Source: JAZLGI01 sp045616225 (GTDB lineage: Bacteria > Spirochaetota > Spirochaetia > Sphaerochaetales > Sphaerochaetaceae). From it: a stretch of 7,380 nt of DNA. A program made the translations under genes and the position numbers. Positions 1 through 5,308 of the stretch are shown in pieces. Positions within the stretch are counted from its first letter, which is position 1; every line of letters begins with the position of its first letter. Where the stretch lies: positions 1-7,380 of the forward strand of contig JAZLGI010000112.1 of NCBI GenBank assembly GCA_045616225.1, written 5' to 3'. The notes under the pieces are model-generated. The model worked only from the letters and a program-made list of their open reading frames with translations. It had not been told where the DNA came from and ran no database searches.

Positions 1-110
1 ACGGAACCACAGTCATTATTTCAAAAAAAGAGCTTACTCAGGAAGAAATTAAGGAAGTTATTGAAAACACAGGGTTTACAGTTAAAGAAATTGTTTCAAA
101 GGAAGTGTAA
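1..110 (+). CDS. C-terminal end of an HMA-like (heavy-metal-associated/CopZ-type) domain protein, 5' truncated by window
   Basis: The frame beginning at base 3 runs open for 35 codons and ends in TAA at 108-110. The visible tail reads as beta strand (GTTVIIS), helix (KELTQEEIKEVIENTG) and beta strand (FTVKEIVS). This is the pattern of the second half of a ferredoxin-like HMA domain, where a strand is followed by an acidic helix and a closing 'GY/F-x-V' strand. Such domains bind Cu+ or other soft metals through an N-terminal CxxC, which would lie upstream and cannot be seen. It could be a free-standing copper chaperone of about 70 residues or the C-terminal domain of a larger protein such as a P-type ATPase. 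The metal-binding role is therefore an inference from a short fragment. The stop overlaps the next ATG (TAATG), so the two genes are probably co-transcribed and translationally coupled. Confidence 0.6.
   Translation, partial: GTTVIISKKELTQEEIKEVIENTGFTVKEIVSKEV
99..103 (+). promoter_or_regulatory. Ribosome binding site for the TPR gene
   Basis: AAGGA lies 6 bases before the ATG at 110, inside the last codons of the HMA-like gene. It supports the start at 110 and coupled translation from the upstream reading frame. Confidence 0.6.
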
Positions 111-517
111 TGGAAAAGCCGGACATTAAACAGGACAAAGAAGATTATATTCTTTCTCTTAATATCCTGAATGACTTTTCCAATCAGTTCTATGAGAAAA
201 AAGAATTTGACAAATGTGCTGTCATAGACTTTAAGATTTTTGAATCTTCTTCAAAGATTTTGGGACTTGAAAACCCTGATACCTTAAAAGCAATGTTTAA
301 TCTTGCAGTAGATTATACAAAGCTGGAAAAATATGAGCAGGCAAGGGAGACCTATGAAGATTTGATAGAACTCAGAAAAAAAGTCCTGGGTTCAAAGCAT
401 CCTGATACAATTGAGGCAATGACAAATCTTATAAGTGTTTATTCAAGCCTCAAAATGACAGAAAAAGTAGATTCTGTTCTGGATGAACTAAAAAAGCTTG
501 ATACAGAAGAAAAATAA
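110..517 (+). CDS. Small tetratricopeptide-repeat (TPR, kinesin-light-chain-like) protein
   Basis: This 135-residue protein has no signal peptide or membrane segment and is probably cytoplasmic. It consists almost wholly of about three helix-pair repeats with a 42-residue period. LG occurs at 51-52 and again at 93-94, PDT at 56-58 and 98-100, and the helix starts AMFNLAVDY and AMTNLISVY line up. The pattern LGxxxPDTxxAxxNL is typical of the TPR_10/TPR_12 family best known from kinesin light chains. Such repeats make protein-protein binding surfaces; no enzymatic residues are visible and the partner is unknown. The start is supported by AAGGA 6 bases upstream and by overlap with the preceding stop codon. 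It ends 20 bases before ATPase subunit E, which suggests it shares the ATPase transcript, but TPR proteins are not a known part of V-ATPases. I assign no function beyond a likely scaffold or adaptor role. Confidence 0.8.
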   Translation: MEKPDIKQDKEDYILSLNILNDFSNQFYEKKEFDKCAVIDFKIFESSSKILGLENPDTLKAMFNLAVDYTKLEKYEQARETYEDLIELRKKVLGSKHPDTIEAMTNLISVYSSLKMTEKVDSVLDELKKLDTEEK

Positions 518-537
518 AATAGATAGGCAGAGAAAAA

Positions 538-1098
538 ATGGAATTACAGATTAAAGATTTAGTAGATTCAATCAAACATGACGGAATAGAAGAAGCAAAC
601 AAAAAAGCTCAGGAAATCATTTCCCAGGCAGAAGAGAAAGCTGCTTCTATCATCAAGGACGCAAATGAGCAATCCAAGAAGAGAATTGAAGAAACCAATA
701 AAGAACTGGAAGTTCTCATCTCAAATGCAAAAGTAACTGTACAACAGGCTCAGAGAGATGCAGTTCTCTGTTTCAAGAAAGAGATTCAGAAAGAATTTGA
801 AAACATCCTTTCAAATAAGATTGCAGACGGCTTTGACAGTAAATCTTTGGCATTACTGGTAAAGACAGCTGTAGCAGATGAAGATGTTTCAAAATATGCA
901 GTAGAACTTAAGAGCGTTTCAGATTCTCTTAAATCAGAACTTGCAGACGAAATCAAGAAAGGTCTTGAGATAAAACCTATAAAGGATATTCCTTACGGCT
1001 TTAGACTGGCTGCAAAAGACGGAAGCAATTATTTTGACTGCACAGATGAGCAACTTGCAAAGATTCTTGAGCCGTTTTTTGGTGAAATGAAAATCTGA
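538..1098 (+). CDS. atpE: V/A-type ATPase subunit E (peripheral stalk)
   Basis: Subunit E forms the long peripheral stalk that holds the A3B3 head still against the membrane subunit I while the rotor turns. The protein is 186 residues, close to the usual 185-200. Residues ~5-90 are a charged, Ala/Gln/Glu/Lys-rich helix predicted to be coiled coil (for example KAQEIISQAEEKAASIIKDA), followed by a compact mixed C-terminal domain (~95-186) that would contact the head. There are no membrane segments. In characterised V/A-ATPases E pairs with a small helical subunit G/H; no such gene is visible in this window. Identification rests on the coiled-coil-plus-globular architecture and on its place at the head of the E-DUF2764-A-B-D-I-K order. 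Only a weak purine stretch (AGGCAGAG, about 525-532) precedes the ATG. The stop TGA at 1096-1098 overlaps the ribosome binding site of the next gene. Confidence 0.87.
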   Translation: MELQIKDLVDSIKHDGIEEANKKAQEIISQAEEKAASIIKDANEQSKKRIEETNKELEVLISNAKVTVQQAQRDAVLCFKKEIQKEFENILSNKIADGFDSKSLALLVKTAVADEDVSKYAVELKSVSDSLKSELADEIKKGLEIKPIKDIPYGFRLAAKDGSNYFDCTDEQLAKILEPFFGEMKI

Positions 1099-1102
1099 GG
1101 AG
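1097..1102 (+). promoter_or_regulatory. Ribosome binding site for the DUF2764-like gene (decides a GTG start)
   Basis: GAGGAG begins within the TGA stop of subunit E and lies 7 bases before GTG at 1110. It is the strongest start signal near this gene and supports the GTG start; ribosomes finishing E would stop directly on it. Confidence 0.8.
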
Positions 1103-1109
1103 TTAAGAA

Positions 1110-1640
1110 GTGGCATCTTACTACTATCTTATTTCCAGTCTTCCTACGCTTTCTGCAGATGAATGTGTCATAACTTATGACAAGTTCCTCTCTATGTGTA
1201 AGTCAACTGTAAATTCAGCTGTATATAAGCAACTGTGTTCTCTGTCGCTTAATGATATGGATTCATTCAAAGGATGTGAACTTGTACGTCTTTTCGGATC
1301 TTTTTACAAAAAGTTCAGAGATGAGCTTTCTTATCAGCGTAATGTAAAACTGGGAAAGGAAGCTGTGCGTAGTTCTTATGCAGATTCAGATACAATTGCA
1401 TATGTGAATTCTGCCATGAATGCCAAAAATCCTCTTGAAGCAGAGAATCTTCTTCTTAAAGCCCAATTTGAATATGCAGACAGTTTGTGCAGGATGCATT
1501 ATTTTGACGATTATGTTCTATTTGCCTACGCATTAAAAATAAGACTTCTTGAGAGAAAGCTTGTTTTTGAGCATGACAATGGACTTACTGAATTCAACCG
1601 TCTTTTTGACGGTATTCAGAAACAGATAAACAATATTTGA
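1110..1640 (+). CDS. DUF2764 family protein, V-ATPase operon-associated
   Basis: This 176-residue soluble, mostly helical protein starts at GTG, with GAGGAG 7 bases upstream. Its N-terminus (YYYLISSLPTLSADE) and the segment NPLEAENLLLKAQFEYADSL followed by FAYALKIRLLERK match what I remember of DUF2764 (PF10962). That family is encoded between the E and A subunits in spirochaete, Bacteroidetes and related V-ATPase operons (position equivalent to TP0425 or BB0095). No catalytic motif, signal peptide or membrane helix is seen. Its function is not established to my knowledge. Because the operon has no recognisable subunit C/d (the helical socket linking shaft to ring), and because this helical protein opens with a Tyr-rich strand as subunit C proteins also do, a C-like or assembly role is a reasonable inference but unproven. 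Six cysteines are scattered without a metal-site pattern. It overlaps the longest possible reading frame of subunit A by 4 bases, but not the start preferred here. Confidence 0.8.
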   Translation: MASYYYLISSLPTLSADECVITYDKFLSMCKSTVNSAVYKQLCSLSLNDMDSFKGCELVRLFGSFYKKFRDELSYQRNVKLGKEAVRSSYADSDTIAYVNSAMNAKNPLEAENLLLKAQFEYADSLCRMHYFDDYVLFAYALKIRLLERKLVFEHDNGLTEFNRLFDGIQKQINNI

Positions 1641-1647
1641 ACAGTGT

Positions 1648-1651
1648 GGAG
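1648..1651 (+). promoter_or_regulatory. Ribosome binding site deciding the subunit A start
   Basis: GGAG (within GTGGAG, 1646-1651) lies 6 bases before ATG at 1658. The alternative in-frame TTG at 1637 has no purine-rich sequence at the right distance, so ATG 1658 is preferred. Confidence 0.75.
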
Positions 1652-1657
1652 TTTCTA

Positions 1658-3388
1658 ATGGAAAACAAGAAAGGACATGTAACTGGAGTTAACGGAAACC
1701 TTGTAACGGTTGCTTTTGACACATCTATCAGTAAAAACGAGGTTGGTTACATCATAGTAGGTGACACAAAACTCAAAGGTGAGGTCATTAGAGTAAACGG
1801 AAACACTGCAAGTATGCAGATATATGAAATGACTAACGGAATCAAGGTAGGAGATTCTGCAGAATTTACAGGGGAAATGATGAGCGTAGAGCTTGGTCCT
1901 GGTCTTCTTACTCAGGTCTTTGACGGTCTTCAGAACCCTCTTCCGCAATTGGCAGAGCAATGCGGCTTCTTCTTGCAGAGAGGAGTTTACCTTAATGCAA
2001 TTCCTGATAAGGATTGGGAATTTACACCTCTTGTTAAAATAGGTGATAAGGTAAGACCTTCAGACGCCATAGGTTCTGTACCGGAAGGTTTGTTTACCCA
2101 TAAGATTATGGTTCCTTTTGATTTGGCAGATGACTATTGGGAAGTAGTCTCAATTAAAGAAAAGGGAACTTACAATGTAAGAGAGACAATTGCCGTTATT
2201 CAGGATGAAAAAGGCAATAAAAAAGAGCTTTCAATGGTATTCTCATGGCCTGTTAAGAAAGCTGTTACCTGTTATGAAGAAAGACTGAGACCGGATGAAA
2301 CTCTGGTAACAAAAATAAGATGTATAGATACTTTCCTTCCTGTTGCAAAAGGTGGAACTTTCTGTGTCCCTGGACCATTTGGAGCAGGCAAGACAGTTCT
2401 CCAGCACATGGAAGCCAAGAATGCAGAAGTAGATATAGTTATTATTGCAGCCTGTGGAGAGAGAGCCGGTGAGGTTGTAGAAGTTCTCAAAGAATTCCCT
2501 GAACTTATAGACCCAAAAACAGGCAGATCTCTCATGGAGAGAACAATTATCATCTGTAACACATCTTCAATGCCTGTTGCAGCACGAGAAGCTTCTGTAT
2601 ATACGGCTGTCACAATGGCAGAGTATTACCGTCAAATGGGGCTTGATGTTCTTCTTCTTGCAGACTCTACCAGCCGTTGGGCACAGGCAATGAGAGAAAT
2701 GAGCGGAAGGCTTGAAGAAATCCCTGGAGAAGAAGCTTTCCCTGCATATTTGGAATCTGTCATTGCTTCATTCTATGAAAGAGCCGGAAAAGTAAAACTC
2801 AGAGACGGAAAGATTGCTTCTGTAACAATTGGAGGAACTGTATCTCCTGCAGGCGGAAACTTTGAAGAGCCTGTAACTCAGGCAACTTTAAAAGTTGTAG
2901 GAGCATTCCACGGTCTTTCAAGAGAGAGATCAGATGCAAGAAAATATCCTGCAATTCATCCTCTTGATTCTTGGTCAAAATATTCAGGTGTCGTAGATTC
3001 TCAGAGAGTAAACCAGGCAAGAGCTATTCTCTTCAGAAGCAATGAAATAAACCAGATGATGAAGGTTGTTGGAGAAGAAGGTACATCTTCAGAAGACTAC
3101 ATTACTTATCAGAAAGGAGAGTTGCTTGACAGTGTTTACTTACAGCAGAACTCTTTTGACCCAATAGATGCAGCTGTGGTTCCTGAAAGACAGAAACATA
3201 CATTTGATGTTCTTTTTGATATTCTCATGACAGACTTTGATATTTCCGAGAAAAAGGAAATAAGAGGATTCTTCAACCAAGTCAGACAGGACTTCCTGGA
3301 TTGGAATAACACAGTATGGGAAAGCCCGGAGTTTAAAGAAGCTCAAAAGAAACTTGAGAATTTCTACAAATCCAAGGTAAAGGCCTGA
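1658..3388 (+). CDS. atpA: V/A-type ATPase catalytic subunit A
   Basis: Subunit A hydrolyses or synthesises ATP in the A3B3 head. With the ATG at 1658 it has 576 residues, normal for bacterial A subunits. Domains in order: N-terminal beta barrel (~1-75, opening KKGHVTGVNGNLVTV) ending near SVELGPGLL; the V-type bulge domain (~100-190, with HKIMVPF); the nucleotide-binding domain (~200-430); and a C-terminal helical domain. Visible catalytic features are Walker A GPFGAGKT at 239-246 (K245, T246), catalytic Glu268 in GERAGE, and Walker B LLLAD ending at D336, followed by STSRW. GERAGE replaces the archaeal/Thermus-type GERGNE, as in spirochaete and chlamydial enzymes. The reading frame extends 7 codons upstream to TTG 1637, but GGAG 6 bases before ATG 1658 and the family N-terminus favour the shorter protein. 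The gene is followed after 10 bases by atpB. Confidence 0.97.
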   Translation: MENKKGHVTGVNGNLVTVAFDTSISKNEVGYIIVGDTKLKGEVIRVNGNTASMQIYEMTNGIKVGDSAEFTGEMMSVELGPGLLTQVFDGLQNPLPQLAEQCGFFLQRGVYLNAIPDKDWEFTPLVKIGDKVRPSDAIGSVPEGLFTHKIMVPFDLADDYWEVVSIKEKGTYNVRETIAVIQDEKGNKKELSMVFSWPVKKAVTCYEERLRPDETLVTKIRCIDTFLPVAKGGTFCVPGPFGAGKTVLQHMEAKNAEVDIVIIAACGERAGEVVEVLKEFPELIDPKTGRSLMERTIIICNTSSMPVAAREASVYTAVTMAEYYRQMGLDVLLLADSTSRWAQAMREMSGRLEEIPGEEAFPAYLESVIASFYERAGKVKLRDGKIASVTIGGTVSPAGGNFEEPVTQATLKVVGAFHGLSRERSDARKYPAIHPLDSWSKYSGVVDSQRVNQARAILFRSNEINQMMKVVGEEGTSSEDYITYQKGELLDSVYLQQNSFDPIDAAVVPERQKHTFDVLFDILMTDFDISEKKEIRGFFNQVRQDFLDWNNTVWESPEFKEAQKKLENFYKSKVKA

Positions 3389-3392
3389 GGAG
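3387..3392 (+). promoter_or_regulatory. Ribosome binding site for subunit B
   Basis: GAGGAG starts inside the subunit A stop codon (TGA 3386-3388) and lies 6 bases before ATG 3399. The junction is nearly a copy of the one between subunit E and the DUF2764-like gene, pointing to stop-restart translational coupling. Confidence 0.8.
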
Positions 3393-3398
3393 TAAAGA

Positions 3399-4691
3399 AT
3401 GCAGAAAGTTTATACAAAGATAGAATCCATTGTAGGTAACGTTGTTACAGTAAGAGCAGAAGGTGTCAGAAACGGAGACCTTGCACTTGTAGGAAACAGT
3501 TATGCAAACGTAATAAAACTTGATAAAGACCTTGTTTCTCTTCAGGTTTTTGCAGGAGCTATGGGTATTTCAACAACAGACCCTGTGCGTTTCTTGGGTC
3601 GCCCTATGAAAGTTTCCTTTACAGATAATCTTCTGGGAAGAGTTTTTACAGGTTCCGGTGTTCCTAGAGACAAAGGACCTGAGTTAACAGAGAATATGAT
3701 AGAAATTGGAGGTCCATCAGTTAATCCTGCAAAGAGAATTGTTCCTAAGAACATGATTAGAACAGGTATTCCTATGATTGATGTTTTCAATACATTGGTA
3801 GAAAGCCAAAAACTTCCTATCTTCTCTGTTTCAGGAGAACCTTATAACCAGCTTTTGGCAAGAATAGCCATGCAGGCTCAGGTAGATATAATTGTTCTGG
3901 GCGGTATGGGACTTAAGTATGATGACTATCTTTTCTTTAAAGATACACTTGAAAAGAGCGGTGCAATCAGCAGAACAGTTATGTTCATACATACCGCTTC
4001 AGATCCAACCGTAGAATGTACACTTGTTCCGGATATGTCTCTTGCAGTTGCAGAAAAGTTTGCTCTTCAAGGAAAGAAAGTCCTTGTACTTCTTACAGAT
4101 ATGACAAACTTTGCAGATGCCCAGAAAGAAATGGCAATTACCATGGAACAGGTTCCTTCCAACAGAGGATATCCTGGAGACCTTTACAGTTGTCTTGCCT
4201 CACGTTATGAAAAGGCTGTAGATTTTGAAGGAGCCGGTTCTGTAACAATTCTTGCTGTTACAACAATGCCTGGTGATGATGTAACCCATCCGGTACCGGA
4301 TAACACAGGATATATTACAGAAGGTCAGTATTACCTTAAAAACGGTCATATAGAGCCGTTTGGAAGCCTTTCCAGACTTAAGCAAAACGTTAATAAAGAC
4401 ACAAGAGATGACCACAGAGCTCTCATGGATGGTATGATTAAACTCTATAGTTCATACAAGGAAAGCCTTGAAAAGAAATCAATGGGTTTCTCAATGAGCG
4501 AATGGGATGAGAAGCTGCTTAAATACGGAAATCTCTTTGAAACAAAACTCATGGATTTGTCTGTTAATATTTCTCTTGAAAAGGCATTGGACCTTGGATG
4601 GGAAATTCTTGCAGAATGTTTTGAACCAAATGAAACAGGTCTTAAAACAGATCTTATCAAGGCCAGATGGCCAAAGGCTCTGGAGGGCTGA
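3399..4691 (+). CDS. atpB: V/A-type ATPase non-catalytic subunit B
   Basis: Subunit B alternates with A in the hexameric head and completes each active site from the neighbouring subunit. The protein is 430 residues, slightly shorter than the ~455-470 of many homologues. It starts with the typical beta barrel (~1-70) and continues with GRPM, LLGRVFTGSGVPRDKGPE and NPAKRIVPKNMIRTGIPMIDVFNTLVESQK, all family landmarks (not contiguous). The P-loop is degenerate: SGEPYNQ at 145-151 has no Lys-Thr, as expected for a subunit that does not catalyse. The Arg finger that reaches into the A-subunit site is most likely R326 in SLSRLK. The segments TMPGDDVTHPVPD and TGYITEGQYYL are also characteristic. 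Subunit A ends 10 bases upstream; subunit D starts 2 bases after this stop, with its ribosome binding site inside the last B codons. Confidence 0.97.
   Translation: MQKVYTKIESIVGNVVTVRAEGVRNGDLALVGNSYANVIKLDKDLVSLQVFAGAMGISTTDPVRFLGRPMKVSFTDNLLGRVFTGSGVPRDKGPELTENMIEIGGPSVNPAKRIVPKNMIRTGIPMIDVFNTLVESQKLPIFSVSGEPYNQLLARIAMQAQVDIIVLGGMGLKYDDYLFFKDTLEKSGAISRTVMFIHTASDPTVECTLVPDMSLAVAEKFALQGKKVLVLLTDMTNFADAQKEMAITMEQVPSNRGYPGDLYSCLASRYEKAVDFEGAGSVTILAVTTMPGDDVTHPVPDNTGYITEGQYYLKNGHIEPFGSLSRLKQNVNKDTRDDHRALMDGMIKLYSSYKESLEKKSMGFSMSEWDEKLLKYGNLFETKLMDLSVNISLEKALDLGWEILAECFEPNETGLKTDLIKARWPKALEG
4682..4687 (+). promoter_or_regulatory. Ribosome binding site deciding the subunit D start
   Basis: GGAGGG lies in the last codons of atpB, 6 bases before ATG 4694. 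It selects this start over the in-frame ATG at 4667, which lies 25 bases inside atpB and has no purine-rich site in front of it. Confidence 0.85.
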
Positions 4692-4693
4692 TA

Positions 4694-5308
4694 ATGGCTG
4701 TCAAGCTTACAAAGAACGAGCTTAAGACACAGAAAGATTTACTCAAGCAGTTTAAGCGTTATCTGCCTACTTTGCAGTTGAAAAAACAGCAACTTCAAAT
4801 GGTAATCAGGCAGATATATGCAGAGCGTGACCGGCTTGAAGAAGAGCAGAAGAAGATGGTTGGAAATCTGGATGACTGGATTGCCGTATTTGCAGAAAAC
4901 TGTCTTCTTGATGAAAAACTAAGGCTTGAAAACCTTGTTGTTCCTCTTCATGTAGAACACACATTTGACAACATTGCCGGTGTGCAGATTCCTGTTTTCA
5001 AAGATTTGACATTTAAAGAAGTAGAATACAACGTCAATGATTATCCTCTTTGGGTAGATACTGCTGTGTTTAAGCTAAGAGATATTGCAAGACTGGATGC
5101 TCTGGTAAAAACTTTGAGAATTCAGACAGAACTACTTGAAAAAGAACTCAGAACAACCAGTCAGAGGGTAAATCTCTTTGAAAAAGTAAAAATTCCACAG
5201 GCAAAAGAAAACATAAGAGTCATAGGAATCTACCTTGGAGACCAGCAGACTTCTGCAGTTGTAAGAGGAAAAATTGCAAAGAAAAAACTTCAGGGGGCAT
5301 CTGTATGA
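4694..5308 (+). CDS. atpD: V/A-type ATPase subunit D (central rotor shaft)
   Basis: Subunit D is the coiled-coil shaft that turns inside A3B3 and links ATP chemistry to the membrane ring. With ATG 4694 the protein is 204 residues, the usual size, and opens MAVKLTKNELKTQKDLL followed by RYLPTLQLKKQQLQ, which is the family N-terminus. The N- and C-terminal thirds (~1-65 and ~130-190) are long amphipathic helices that would pair as the antiparallel coiled coil; the middle (~75-125) is the short globular/hairpin part. An upstream in-frame ATG (4667) would add nine residues unlike any D subunit I know and lacks a ribosome binding site. The partner subunit F, which normally binds the foot of D, is not found here. 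The stop TGA overlaps the ATG of subunit I (ATGA), so the two are translationally coupled. Confidence 0.95.
   Translation: MAVKLTKNELKTQKDLLKQFKRYLPTLQLKKQQLQMVIRQIYAERDRLEEEQKKMVGNLDDWIAVFAENCLLDEKLRLENLVVPLHVEHTFDNIAGVQIPVFKDLTFKEVEYNVNDYPLWVDTAVFKLRDIARLDALVKTLRIQTELLEKELRTTSQRVNLFEKVKIPQAKENIRVIGIYLGDQQTSAVVRGKIAKKKLQGASV
5292..5297 (+). promoter_or_regulatory. Ribosome binding site for subunit I
   Basis: AGGGGG in the end of atpD lies 7 bases before the ATG at 5305, which itself overlaps the atpD stop as ATGA. It supports the start and termination-reinitiation coupling. Confidence 0.7.

Noticed and set aside
498..525. Possible promoter TTGATA (498-503), 16-base spacer, TAGATA (520-525) upstream of atpE
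   Set aside because: The -10 element matches the consensus poorly, the better TAAAAT box at 515-520 has no -35 element at proper spacing, and AT-rich sequence makes such matches common. It lies in the end of the TPR gene and would leave an extremely short leader.
2272..2613. 113-codon open frame on the minus strand inside subunit A
   Set aside because: It lies entirely antisense to conserved catalytic-domain codons, has no ribosome binding site I can see, and no recognisable protein family. It is explained by the codon pattern of atpA.
4507..4725. Plus-strand 72-codon frame overlapping the atpB/atpD junction
   Set aside because: It is out of frame with two well-supported genes whose motifs and lengths are intact, so there is no sign of a frameshift, and it lacks a start signal.
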